Assembly: GCF_027111275.1 (NCBI RefSeq) | Contig: NZ_CP114286.1 | Location: forward strand, 2,852,001-2,916,000 | Origin: Flavobacterium luteolum | GTDB taxonomy: Bacteria > Bacteroidota > Bacteroidia > Flavobacteriales > Flavobacteriaceae | Direction: 5' to 3' | Length of the DNA: 64,000 bases | Position numbers and translations under genes: made by a program | The notes under the pieces: generated by a model | Seen by the model: only the letters and a program-made list of their open reading frames with translations | Told to the model about the DNA's origin: nothing | Database searches by the model: none | Shown here: in pieces, positions 28,662 to 36,439 of the stretch | Position numbering within the stretch: position 1 is the first letter of the stretch | How the letters are laid out: every line of letters begins with the position of its first letter

Positions 28662-29336
28662 TTGTCTTTTATTCTCAATATCGAAACGGCTACTAAAAAT
28701 TGTTCTGTATCTATAGCAAAAGATGGTCAGACCATTGTTTGCAGTGAATTGGCTGATGAAGGATATTCGCATGCCGAAAAACTGCATGTTTTTATTGAAG
28801 AAGTAATCGCAAAAGCGGGAATTTCGGTACATGAATTAAAGGCTGTTGCTGTTAGCCAAGGGCCAGGATCATATACAGGTTTAAGAATTGGTGTTTCGGC
28901 AGCAAAAGGCTTGTGTTATGCTTTAAATATTCCGTTGATTGCTGTTGATACGATGCAGACTTTGGCATCGCAAGCAGGAGTTGCAGACGGAAAAATTGTA
29001 CCTATGTTAGATGCACGCCGTATGGAAGTGTACAGCGCTGTTTTTAATTCAGATTTGACGTTGGAAAGAGCTATAAAGGCCGAAATTATTGACGAAAATT
29101 CATTTCAGGAATATACCGACAAACTTTATTTTGTTGGTGATTGTGCTGATAAATGCAAACCTGTTTTGACTAAAGACAATTTTGTATTTTTAGAAAATAT
29201 TAAATATCCTTCTGCACAAGCAATGAGCAAAATCAGTTTTGATAAGTATCAAAAAAGCGACACTGTAGATGTCGCTTATTTTGAACCTTATTATTTAAAA
29301 GATTTTATAATTACAGCTCCTTCAAAAAAGGAATAA
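28662..29336 (+). CDS. tsaB: tRNA threonylcarbamoyladenosine biosynthesis protein TsaB
   Basis: TsaB is the non-catalytic ASKHA-fold partner of TsaD in the t6A37 modification of tRNAs that read ANN codons. The 224-residue product begins at a TTG with MSFILNIETATKNCSVSIA, the family's first strand pair. It includes HAEKLHVFIEEV and the conserved SQGPGSYTGLRIGVSAAKGL. No tsaD, tsaE or tsaC lies nearby. It ends six bases before the convergent mscS gene. Confidence 0.93.
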   Translation: MSFILNIETATKNCSVSIAKDGQTIVCSELADEGYSHAEKLHVFIEEVIAKAGISVHELKAVAVSQGPGSYTGLRIGVSAAKGLCYALNIPLIAVDTMQTLASQAGVADGKIVPMLDARRMEVYSAVFNSDLTLERAIKAEIIDENSFQEYTDKLYFVGDCADKCKPVLTKDNFVFLENIKYPSAQAMSKISFDKYQKSDTVDVAYFEPYYLKDFIITAPSKKE

Positions 29337-29342
29337 TACTTT

Positions 29343-30155
29343 TTATTTCTGTATTGTGTAGGGCTGAATTGCAATTCCAGCCTCATCCAATGCTATTTTG
29401 CAATTCTCTAAAGTTTCAGAAAATACAGCTCCGTAATTGGCATTTTTAGCCCAAGGACGAACAGCAAAATCAATAGAACTTGCTGATAGATTTTTTACAA
29501 AAACCTCTGGAGCAGGTTTCTTCAATACTTTAGGGTTTTTATTCAAAACATCTAAAAGAATTTCTTTTGCTTTTTTGATATCTGAATCGTAAGAAATGGC
29601 AAAAGTTAGATCTGCTCTTCTTTCTCCTTGCATGGAATAATTAATGATATTTCCATTAGACAAAGAGCCGTTAGGAACAAATACAGTCTGATTATTTGCT
29701 GTAAGCATTTTGGTTACAAAAATCTGGATTTCGAGAACCGTTGCAACAACGCCTTGTGCTTCTATTGTATCTCCAACTTTAAATGGCTTAAAAACAATAA
29801 TAAGCATTCCTCCGGCAAAATTAGAAAGCGATCCTTGCAATGATAAACCAACAGCAAGACCCATTGCTCCTAAAATAGCGACGAACGACGAAGTTTCAAT
29901 TCCTAATTTAGAAATAAAGGTTACGAATAATAATATTCGAAGCGCCCACAATAAAATATCGGATAAGAATTTTGTTAATGTTGGATCTAGATTTCGCTGA
30001 ATCATTATTTTTCTAATAATTCGATTAATCAGTCTGATGGCGTATAAACCAATAAATAAGATTAAAAAAGCAGAAATCAGTTTTGGTGAATAATCAACTA
30101 AAATGTCAATAAAACGGCTTATGTATTTACTGACTTGTTCTGGACTAAGATTCAT
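29343..30155 (-). CDS. small-conductance mechanosensitive channel (MscS family)
   Basis: A 270-residue MscS-like channel that opens under membrane tension to release solutes on hypo-osmotic shock. Three N-terminal helices are visible. The third, pore-lining helix has the glycine-alanine pattern GAMGLAVGLSLQGSLSNFAGG, followed by the beta domain (VGDTIEAQGVVATVLEIQIF) and the alpha/beta C-terminal domain. The length is close to that of E. coli MscS. A promoter-like element and a hairpin lie in the leader (see 30166-30213). Confidence 0.94.
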   Translation of the reverse strand: MNLSPEQVSKYISRFIDILVDYSPKLISAFLILFIGLYAIRLINRIIRKIMIQRNLDPTLTKFLSDILLWALRILLFVTFISKLGIETSSFVAILGAMGLAVGLSLQGSLSNFAGGMLIIVFKPFKVGDTIEAQGVVATVLEIQIFVTKMLTANNQTVFVPNGSLSNGNIINYSMQGERRADLTFAISYDSDIKKAKEILLDVLNKNPKVLKKPAPEVFVKNLSASSIDFAVRPWAKNANYGAVFSETLENCKIALDEAGIAIQPYTIQK

Positions 30156-30165
30156 AGATTTTAAA

Positions 30166-30193
30166 ATAAAAAAACCTTCTCATAAGAGAAGGT
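30166..30193 (-). terminator. terminator-like hairpin inside the mscS leader
   Basis: On the minus strand, ACCTTCTC and GAGAAGGT pair around a four-base loop and are followed by a run of seven to eight T residues. It can end the upstream small gene, but it lies downstream of the predicted mscS promoter, only 10 bases before the mscS start codon, so it could also attenuate mscS. Confidence 0.75.
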
Positions 30194-30205
30194 ATATTAG
30201 TGGTG

Positions 30206-30213
30206 CAAATATA
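30206..30213 (-). promoter_or_regulatory. mscS promoter, -7 element
   Basis: On the minus strand the sequence is TATATTTG, a full match to TAnnTTTG. Transcription would begin near 30199, just before the hairpin. Confidence 0.6.
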
Positions 30214-30242
30214 AGAATATTTACATTATTCGAAAAGTGTGT

Positions 30243-30653
30243 TTATGCTTTCTCAGCAGCGTCATCAGCGATTTCTTCTACTTCCGCTACTGTTTTCTCG
30301 CTTTCGTCAACCACAGTTTCAGAAATAGTTTCTGGCGTATCGCTGGTTGCTAAAGAAGCTGTTTTTTCTTTAACAGAATCAACCACGTCATTTACGACTT
30401 TAGCTGCTTTATCAGCATATTCGCTTACAGTGTCTTTTGCTTTTTCAGCATAATCTGATGCATTGTCAATAATTGGTTCCGAAACTTCTTTTACTTTTTC
30501 AATTGTTTCTTCCGCAAAAGCTTCTGCTTTCTCAATATAAGGTGCTGCGGCTTCCTTTGCTTGCTCAAAAGTCTCTTCGGCATTATTTGCCAATTCAGTT
30601 ACAGACTCTTTCGTTGAGCCAAACAAATTTTTAAAAAATGAAGATAATCCCAT
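30243..30653 (-). CDS. charged helical repeat protein (LEA/apolipoprotein-like)
   Basis: A 136-residue protein made almost entirely of A, E, K, V, D and S, with no cysteine, tryptophan or histidine. After a short amphipathic start (MGLSSFFKNLFGST) it repeats an eleven-like pattern of the kind YIEKAEAFAEETIEKVKEV, predicting long amphipathic helices. Such sequences resemble late-embryogenesis-abundant or apolipoprotein-like proteins that bind membranes or protect against desiccation and osmotic stress. Its position upstream of mscS on the same strand fits a stress role, but this is inference. I do not recognise a named family. Confidence 0.75.
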   Translation of the reverse strand: MGLSSFFKNLFGSTKESVTELANNAEETFEQAKEAAAPYIEKAEAFAEETIEKVKEVSEPIIDNASDYAEKAKDTVSEYADKAAKVVNDVVDSVKEKTASLATSDTPETISETVVDESEKTVAEVEEIADDAAEKA

Positions 30654-30750
30654 GGTTTTTAATTAATTGGTTAAGAATACAATATTAATTAATTTTATAG
30701 AATTACTCGTTTTTTTAATGGTAAATAATTGAAAGCTAGTAACTAATAAT

Positions 30751-30775
30751 AAAAAAAGCGCCTCAATGAGACGCT
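30751..30775 (-). terminator. intrinsic terminator of the nfu gene
   Basis: On the minus strand AGCGTCTCA pairs with TGAGGCGCT with one G-T position and is followed by a run of T residues. It lies 26 bases after the NifU-like stop. Confidence 0.85.
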
Positions 30776-30801
30776 TTGTATAATAATTTTGTCAAATTAA
30801 A

Positions 30802-31701
30802 TTACGCATTTGATGCCTCTACTTTAATAGCATCATCGTTTAGCATGCTTTTCAACATATTTTCGATACCGCTTTTTAAAGTAAATGTAGATGAAGGGCA
30901 ACCGCTGCAAGCACCTTGCAATAATACTTTTACCGTTTTATCATCTTCATTGTAAGATTCAAAAGCAATATTTCCACCATCGGCAGCTACTGCTGGTTTT
31001 ACGTATTCTTCTAAGATGTTTATAATTTGCTGTGATGTAACATCTAGTTTATCAAAAGCCTCATCTTTTGTTGCTTCAGTTTTGGCTTTAGTTTCAATTA
31101 AGCTTTCGTCTAAAACAGTTCCTCCGTTTTCTATAAATTGTTTAATGAAAGTTCTTAATTCTAAAGTGATTTCATCCCAGTTATTGATTTCATATTTTGT
31201 AACCGAAATATAATTTTCATCAATAAAAATTTCTTTCACATAAGGGAATTTGAATAATTCCTGAGCTAATGGAGAAGAAGCTGTCTGATCAATATTTTTG
31301 TACTCTATTGCATTACGAGTAAGCATTCTGCTCACAACAAATTTTAATGCAGAAGGATTTGGAGTTGTTTCTCCGTAAACTGTAATAGGCTGTTTTTTTG
31401 GTTTTGTTTCATCAATTTTAATGATAACGCCACCTTTATCAACAAAAGCACTGATTTGTTCAGCAACAGCATCTTTAACATCATCCCAATCTACAATACT
31501 ATATCTTTCGATAGCAATAAAGTTTCCTGAAATATAAACTGTTTTAACAAACGGTAAATAGAATAATTGCTGAGCTAGAGGAGAAGCTTGTGCTTCGTCA
31601 ATATTTTTAAACTCAAAGTTCTGGTTTTGAGTAATGAAATCCTCAAATTCAAACTTTAAAATAGTTGGATTTTGGGTTTCTTTTATAGTGATTTTAGTCA
31701 T
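30802..31701 (-). CDS. NifU-like iron-sulfur scaffold with two Nfu N-terminal domains
   Basis: A 299-residue Fe-S cluster carrier. The C-terminal NifU domain has the cluster ligands C265 and C268 in QGACSGCPSS. Upstream are two copies of the Nfu N-terminal domain: the first around 1-95 (ETQNPTILKFEF, ASPLAQQLFYLPFVKTVYI) and the second around 105-200 (TTPNPSALKFVV, SSPLAQELFKFPYVKEIFI). The usual Nfu protein has one such domain, so this one carries an internal duplication. It should accept and deliver 4Fe-4S clusters to client proteins. A promoter-like element lies just upstream and a terminator just downstream, so it is a single-gene unit. Confidence 0.92.
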   Translation of the reverse strand: MTKITIKETQNPTILKFEFEDFITQNQNFEFKNIDEAQASPLAQQLFYLPFVKTVYISGNFIAIERYSIVDWDDVKDAVAEQISAFVDKGGVIIKIDETKPKKQPITVYGETTPNPSALKFVVSRMLTRNAIEYKNIDQTASSPLAQELFKFPYVKEIFIDENYISVTKYEINNWDEITLELRTFIKQFIENGGTVLDESLIETKAKTEATKDEAFDKLDVTSQQIINILEEYVKPAVAADGGNIAFESYNEDDKTVKVLLQGACSGCPSSTFTLKSGIENMLKSMLNDDAIKVEASNA

Positions 31702-31717
31702 GGTAATATATTTTTCG

Positions 31718-31725
31718 CAAATTTA
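31718..31725 (-). promoter_or_regulatory. nfu promoter, -7 element
   Basis: TAAATTTG on the minus strand, 16 bases before the start codon, fits TAnnTTTG. Confidence 0.6.
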
Positions 31726-31844
31726 CTAAAGTTATTTTCTACTAATGGCTATATTTGATTTTTTAATAAAATAATTAAGACTCTTTTCAAATAAATCGTG
31801 TTAAATTGCAAGAGTGAAAATTATATAGAAACAATATTGTCTTT

Positions 31845-32834
31845 ATGAAATTAAAAATCAAGGTTTTATTAATTTTTCTCATTACTGCTTTTCATTCCTA
31901 TTCCCAAGAGGGAATTCCTGTTTATTCAGATTATTTGTCTGATAATTATTATCTTATTCACCCCTCAATGGCTGGTGCGGCAAACTGTGCCAAGATTAGA
32001 TTAACTGCTAGAAAACAATGGTTTGGGCAAGACGATGCGCCATCTTTGCAAACACTAAGTTTTAACGGAAGAATAGACGAACGTTCGGGAGCTGGTGTTA
32101 TTCTTTTTAACGATAAAAATGGATATCATTCTCAAAAAGGGTTAAAAGCAACCTATGCGCATCATATTATGTTTTCGAGAGATGAGATAGATTTAAATCA
32201 GTTGTCTTTTGGTATAAGCGGAGGAGTAATGCAGAATCAGTTGGATGAGACTAAATTTGGTCCTACACTTGATCCTTTGATTACTAATTCAGTGCTTAAC
32301 GATACTTATTTTACAATGGATGTTGGAGCTTCATATAATTTTATGGATTTTTACGCTCATGCGACTGTTCAGGGTCTAATACAAACTAGAAGAGATCTTT
32401 ATTCAGATTATGAAAATAACAATTTAAGAAAGTTTTTATTTAGCGCGGGTTATGTGTTTGGCAAGAATGATAATTGGACATGGGAACCTTCTATCCTTTT
32501 TCAGTTTTTTGATCAGACCAAAGAAAAAACAATCGATCTGAACATGAAAGCTTATAAAAACATGGATTTTGGAAGTCTATGGGCGGCTTTGTCTTATCGA
32601 AGAGGTTTTGAGGGTACAAATTATTTGTCGGGAACTAGTGTTTCTTCTCAAAAACTACAATATTTCACTCCTATTGTTGGGGTTAATTTTAAGAACTTTA
32701 TGTTTGCTTATACTTATACTCAAGTCTTAGGCGATGTAAAGTTTGATACAGGCGGTTATCATCAAATTACATTAGGAATTAACTTGTTCTGTAAAAAAGA
32801 ACGTTACGATTGTAATTGTCCTGCAATTAATTAA
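31845..32834 (+). CDS. PorP/SprF family type IX secretion outer-membrane protein
   Basis: A 329-residue outer-membrane protein with a signal peptide ending HSYSQ. The mature start EGIPVYSDYLSDNYYLIHPSMAGAA matches the family's conserved opening, where a tyrosine- and asparagine-rich strand is followed by HPSMAG. Further strands continue to a C-terminal barrel, with a final cysteine-rich tail KKERYDCNCPAIN. PorP/SprF proteins are usually encoded next to a large type IX substrate (SprB-like) and attach it to the surface. No such partner lies here, so this is an orphan copy. Confidence 0.9.
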   Translation: MKLKIKVLLIFLITAFHSYSQEGIPVYSDYLSDNYYLIHPSMAGAANCAKIRLTARKQWFGQDDAPSLQTLSFNGRIDERSGAGVILFNDKNGYHSQKGLKATYAHHIMFSRDEIDLNQLSFGISGGVMQNQLDETKFGPTLDPLITNSVLNDTYFTMDVGASYNFMDFYAHATVQGLIQTRRDLYSDYENNNLRKFLFSAGYVFGKNDNWTWEPSILFQFFDQTKEKTIDLNMKAYKNMDFGSLWAALSYRRGFEGTNYLSGTSVSSQKLQYFTPIVGVNFKNFMFAYTYTQVLGDVKFDTGGYHQITLGINLFCKKERYDCNCPAIN

Positions 32835-32845
32835 AATTTATTTTT

Positions 32846-33364
32846 ATGCTGATTAAATCTGTAAACGGAAAATCGCCTCTTATTCCAGAGGATTGTTATG
32901 TAGCCGAAAATGCTACTATTGTTGGAGATGTTACTTTTGGAGAATCTTGCAGTGTTTGGTTTAATGCTGTTGTGAGGGGAGATGTTCATTTTATTAAAAT
33001 CGGAAATAAAGTAAACATTCAGGATGGTGCAGTAATTCATTGTACATATCAAAAACACCCTACGATTATAGGAAATAACGTTTCAATAGGTCATAATGCA
33101 ATTGTGCACGGATGCACGATTCATGATAACGTTTTAATCGGAATGGGAGCAATCGTAATGGATAATTGCGTAGTAGAAAGCAATGCCATAATTGCTGCAG
33201 GTGCCGTAGTAACTCAAAATACGGTTGTAACTTCAGGAAGTATTTATGCTGGTGTTCCGGCAAAAAAGGTGAAAGATATTGACCAATCTGATTTTGCTGG
33301 CGAAATTGGACGTATATCAAATAATTATGTGATGTACTCGAGTTGGTTCAAAGAAGAAAAATAA
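32846..33364 (+). CDS. gamma carbonic anhydrase family protein
   Basis: A 172-residue left-handed beta-helix protein with clear hexapeptide repeats (ATIVGDVTFGESCSVWFNAV and later NNVSIGHNAIVHG). The zinc histidines of the gamma class are in place: HCTYQKH and IGHNAIVHG. The family hydrates CO2, but many bacterial members of this YrdA/PaaY-like branch have weak or no carbonic anhydrase activity. The gene is 11 bases after the PorP-like gene and ends six to eight bases before a large palindrome. Confidence 0.92.
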   Translation: MLIKSVNGKSPLIPEDCYVAENATIVGDVTFGESCSVWFNAVVRGDVHFIKIGNKVNIQDGAVIHCTYQKHPTIIGNNVSIGHNAIVHGCTIHDNVLIGMGAIVMDNCVVESNAIIAAGAVVTQNTVVTSGSIYAGVPAKKVKDIDQSDFAGEIGRISNNYVMYSSWFKEEK

Positions 33365-33372
33365 AAATATAA

Positions 33373-33444
33373 AAATTCCAAAACAGAAAATTCCAAATTC
33401 CAAAGGTTAAGTCTTGGAATTTGGAATTTTCTGTTTTGGAATTT
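33373..33444. repeat. perfect 31-bp inverted repeat, likely bidirectional terminator
   Basis: The left arm is 33373-33403 and the right arm 33414-33444, perfectly complementary over 31 bases, with a ten-base loop (AGGTTAAGTC). The words AATTCCAAA and CAGAAAATTCC dominate the arms. It fills the gap between two convergent genes, where it could stop transcription from both sides, but the arms are longer than a normal terminator needs and look like a mobile or dispersed repeat. Confidence 0.85.
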
Positions 33445-33450
33445 CATGAA

Positions 33451-34164
33451 CTAAAGGTTGATTTTTTCGAAGAAAGTATTTTTATAGCTTTCGCTGATTG
33501 GAACTCTTTTATCGCTTATTAATACCTTGTTTTTCTGAATCGATTTAACATGTTTGATATTGATAATATACGACCTGTGAATTCTAGCAAAACCTTTGCT
33601 CGAAAGTAAATTTTCAAGTTTGATTAAACTGATTAGCGTCAGCGTAAATTTATTGTCTGTAGTGTAAATTTTGACATAATCTTTAAGGCCTTCAATAAAA
33701 AGAATATCAGCAAAATTCAATTTTACATTTTCATATTCAGCTCGAACAAACATAAAATCCTGTTCAATTTCTGGAGTGTTGTTGTTTTCGGCAAGTGTTT
33801 GAGTCGTTACCGGCTGTAAAACCTGCTGTGCTCTAACCACTGCTTTTAGAAATCGATGAAACGGAATAGGTTTTACTAAATAATCTACTGCACCAAGATT
33901 AAAACCTTCTACAGCATAATCAGAATAAGCCGTCGTAAAAATTACTAGAGGTTTTTTTTCTATGGTATTTAAAAAATCAATTCCTGAAAAATGAGGCATC
34001 TGAATATCAAGAAAAACCAAATCAACATTATTTTGGTTGATAAATGAAACGGCATCAATAGCATTGTTGAAAGTGCTTACCAACTCAAGAGTATCAACTT
34101 TTTTGACAAAATCCTGTAAAAGTTCTACAGCCAAAGGTTCGTCATCAATAATTACACATTTCAT
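33451..34164 (-). CDS. LytTR-family response regulator
   Basis: A 237-residue response regulator. The receiver domain (about 1-120) has the acidic pocket IIDDEP, the phospho-acceptor D53 in FLDIQMP, and the conserved K in VKPIPFHRF. The C-terminal LytTR DNA-binding domain (about 140-237) carries ILFIEGLKDYVKIYT and FARIHRSYIINI. It is the partner expected for the LytS-type kinase encoded two genes upstream; a 107-base gap and a promoter-like element separate it from the intermediate dioxygenase-like gene. Target promoters cannot be told from the sequence. Confidence 0.93.
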   Translation of the reverse strand: MKCVIIDDEPLAVELLQDFVKKVDTLELVSTFNNAIDAVSFINQNNVDLVFLDIQMPHFSGIDFLNTIEKKPLVIFTTAYSDYAVEGFNLGAVDYLVKPIPFHRFLKAVVRAQQVLQPVTTQTLAENNNTPEIEQDFMFVRAEYENVKLNFADILFIEGLKDYVKIYTTDNKFTLTLISLIKLENLLSSKGFARIHRSYIINIKHVKSIQKNKVLISDKRVPISESYKNTFFEKINL

Positions 34165-34201
34165 CTTTTCAGAATTAGTTTTTTAAAATTTATTTCGCAG
34201 T

Positions 34202-34209
34202 CAAAAGTA
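34202..34209 (-). promoter_or_regulatory. LytTR regulator promoter, -7 element
   Basis: TACTTTTG on the minus strand fits TAnnTTTG, 37 bases before the start codon, and could give the regulator its own transcript. Confidence 0.5.
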
Positions 34210-34271
34210 GTTTGAAACCAGTAAATTAAGTTTTAAAATTTTCATAAAATACTGGTTCTTACAAATCAAAA

Positions 34272-34982
34272 TTATGCGTTAACGGTTATTGTTTTTGTAA
34301 GCGTATAACCATCTGTAATGTTACCCGTAATTGTAGCAAGTTCCTCAGATAAGCTGTCGGCAAATACATTGTCTTTTGCATTCGCAGTATCTGCTTGTCC
34401 GTGTGCCACATAATTGGTGCTGGAGTAAACTTGACTCGAAATAGTTTCTGGAAATGCGATCTGAGTTACAAGTAAAGAAGTTCCCGCACTCGATAAAACT
34501 TCAACATGCACATGCGGGGCTCTTCCTTGATACCAGCCTGGATAAATAGAGATAAAAGAAACTTCTCCGTTTGTGTTTGAAGTCTGTCTACCTCTCAAGA
34601 AATGAACAGAAGTATAATCGGTCTGTTGCATTTGCGTTCCTCCATATTCAGAATAATTTCCGTCTTTGTCGCAATGCCAGACATCTACTAAAACTCCCGA
34701 AAGAGGTTCGCAATTATTCTTTTTATTTTCAATTTTTAAATTAATCAATAGCGCAATTCCAACACGGTCAGACTTGATGTTTTCTAAAATTAGCTGACTT
34801 GGCGTTTTAATCGGGAACGGACCCTTTGTTTCTGCTGGAGAAACAGTACAGCTTTCGTCTCCAGAATTGCTTGTATCAGTTTCGTCATTATCGCTTTTAG
34901 AACAAGATTCTAAAAATTTTGAAGCAGTTGCCAATGATGCAATGCCCAAAATACCATTTCGGATGAATTTTTTTCTGTCCAT
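34272..34982 (-). CDS. secreted intradiol ring-cleavage dioxygenase-like lipoprotein
   Basis: A 236-residue exported protein. The N-terminus (RKKFIRNGILGIASLATA) leads to a lipobox FLESC, so it is probably a lipoprotein, followed by an acidic low-complexity linker of about 15 residues. The core has all four non-heme iron ligands of intradiol dioxygenases: Y110 in KDGNYSEY, Y151 in PGWYQG, and H157 and H159 in GRAPHVHVEV. The family normally cleaves catechols or protocatechuate in the cytoplasm; an envelope-anchored member is unusual in role, and the substrate is unknown. It lies 12 bases after the sensor kinase gene and before its response regulator. Confidence 0.88.
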   Translation of the reverse strand: MDRKKFIRNGILGIASLATASKFLESCSKSDNDETDTSNSGDESCTVSPAETKGPFPIKTPSQLILENIKSDRVGIALLINLKIENKKNNCEPLSGVLVDVWHCDKDGNYSEYGGTQMQQTDYTSVHFLRGRQTSNTNGEVSFISIYPGWYQGRAPHVHVEVLSSAGTSLLVTQIAFPETISSQVYSSTNYVAHGQADTANAKDNVFADSLSEELATITGNITDGYTLTKTITVNA

Positions 34983-34993
34983 AATCGGTTTTT

Positions 34994-36109
34994 TTAATGT
35001 ATTGCGGTTTTAATTTCGTCTAACTTTAAATTTAAATGAACTCGGTAATATTCATTATCCTGAGTAATGGTCAGTTCGTGTGCGTTTGGATAAAGAAGGT
35101 CAAGGCGGCTTTGAATGTTTACCAATCCAATTCCTGAGTTTTCAGGGTCTTTTACATAGTTTTCAATCGTATTTTCGATCCAAAAGTCAAGATTATGATC
35201 TGTTATAAGAATCTTGATTTTTACGTGAGCGGCGCCTTTATAATCAGTTCCATATTTAAAGGCATTTTCAACAAAAGAAATCAACAATAAAGGTTCGATA
35301 AATTTGTTTTTTGTATCGCCATGAACGTTGATTACAATGTCTTCGATATTGTTTAATCGCAGTTTTTGCAATTCAATATAATTCTGGATATAATTGACCT
35401 CTTTTTCTAAAGCCACCGTTTTGTTGTCTGTCTCGTAGAGCATATAGCGCATAAGCTCAGACAAGGTCACGATGGCATCAGGGACCAAATCAGATTTTTT
35501 GTGTGCCAGCGAATAAATACTGTTTAAGGAATTAAATAAAAAATGCGGATTGGTTTGTTTGCGCAAATAGATCAATTCAGTATTTGTTCGGTGTGTTTCG
35601 GCAATCAGTTTGTTTTGCTGATTGTTATAAAATTCAGTTAATGTTCTAATAATTGCAGAAACCGTAATAATTAAGATGTAGAAAAATGATGGGGCAATTT
35701 TAAAAAAAAACGGCTGTCTCATTTCTATTCTGTGATGCATTCTGTCGCCTTTTGGAAAAAAATGGGGGTCACGAATAATGGTTTCAGAATGCATCATTTT
35801 TTCGGGCCTTAAATGTCTAAATTCAGGAATAAAATAATTTAGCCTTATTGCCATAAATAGGACTATCAGACCAATAGCAAATGTGCCATAGACCCAATAT
35901 TTTTTTTGCAGTAGATAATTTGGAACCAAATAAAAATAGTTCAGATAAAACAATAAAATTCCAGAAAGCCATTGGGCATAAAAATCGTTGTCGAGTTTAA
36001 ATGGACTTTCGTAAAATTGAATTAGAGAAGTCAAAATAAAGAAAATCCATATCATAAAATGAAATAGTATTTTGTTGTAGCCTGTATTTTTAATGGTATC
36101 GATCTGCAT
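34994..36109 (-). CDS. LytS-type sensor histidine kinase
   Basis: A 371-residue membrane kinase with four predicted helices in the first 155 residues, then a His-kinase-family dimerisation region with the phospho-acceptor H189 in NPHFLFNSLNSIY, and a HATPase domain with NAFKYGTDYKG. A histidine- and methionine-rich loop lies between the second pair of helices (KMMHSE, KGDRMHHRIEM), a conceivable metal or ligand sensor. Its start codon abuts the DUF4907 stop, so the two are translationally linked. It should phosphorylate the LytTR regulator at 33451. Confidence 0.92.
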   Translation of the reverse strand: MQIDTIKNTGYNKILFHFMIWIFFILTSLIQFYESPFKLDNDFYAQWLSGILLFYLNYFYLVPNYLLQKKYWVYGTFAIGLIVLFMAIRLNYFIPEFRHLRPEKMMHSETIIRDPHFFPKGDRMHHRIEMRQPFFFKIAPSFFYILIITVSAIIRTLTEFYNNQQNKLIAETHRTNTELIYLRKQTNPHFLFNSLNSIYSLAHKKSDLVPDAIVTLSELMRYMLYETDNKTVALEKEVNYIQNYIELQKLRLNNIEDIVINVHGDTKNKFIEPLLLISFVENAFKYGTDYKGAAHVKIKILITDHNLDFWIENTIENYVKDPENSGIGLVNIQSRLDLLYPNAHELTITQDNEYYRVHLNLKLDEIKTAIH

Positions 36110-36439
36110 TTACAATTTTATTTTTAATAAAATTAATTCATTTTTGGTTACCGTAGGAGATAAGTTTTCTTTGAGTTTCTGCTTTACAAGATCAGCAACT
36201 TTTAGGGCATCGTTTTCTGTTTTAAAGCTTTTAGTGTCGCTTATTACCGGAATGATAGACTGTTTAATTAAAATTTTTTCTTTGTAGGCTATTGTGTAGC
36301 CCCATCCCGAATTTGTTTTAAAAGATGCTGTTGTTAAAGCTTCTTTTTTTGTGCAAGCAGTAAAAAGTGAAAGAAGTGCAAAAACGATTAAAATCTTCTG
36401 GATAGTGCTCCAGAAGACTTTTTTAATATTAGTTATCAT
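36110..36439 (-). CDS. DUF4907-type small lipoprotein
   Basis: A 109-residue lipoprotein with signal peptide and lipobox LFTAC. After it comes a short domain with SGWGYTIAYKEKILIKQS and a C-terminal helix KTENDALKVADLVKQKL. The pattern fits what I know as DUF4907; its function is unknown. A GTG at 36445 would add two residues; I start at the ATG at 36439, which overlaps the Kelch gene by eleven bases. The next gene, the sensor kinase, begins at the base after its stop, so this protein is tightly coupled to both neighbours. Confidence 0.7.
   Translation of the reverse strand: MITNIKKVFWSTIQKILIVFALLSLFTACTKKEALTTASFKTNSGWGYTIAYKEKILIKQSIIPVISDTKSFKTENDALKVADLVKQKLKENLSPTVTKNELILLKIKL

Noticed and set aside
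30103-30453. A 116-codon plus-strand frame opposite the charged helical gene and the mscS start.
   Set aside because: It is the serine- and threonine-rich mirror of the low-complexity coding sequence on the minus strand, a typical antisense artefact.
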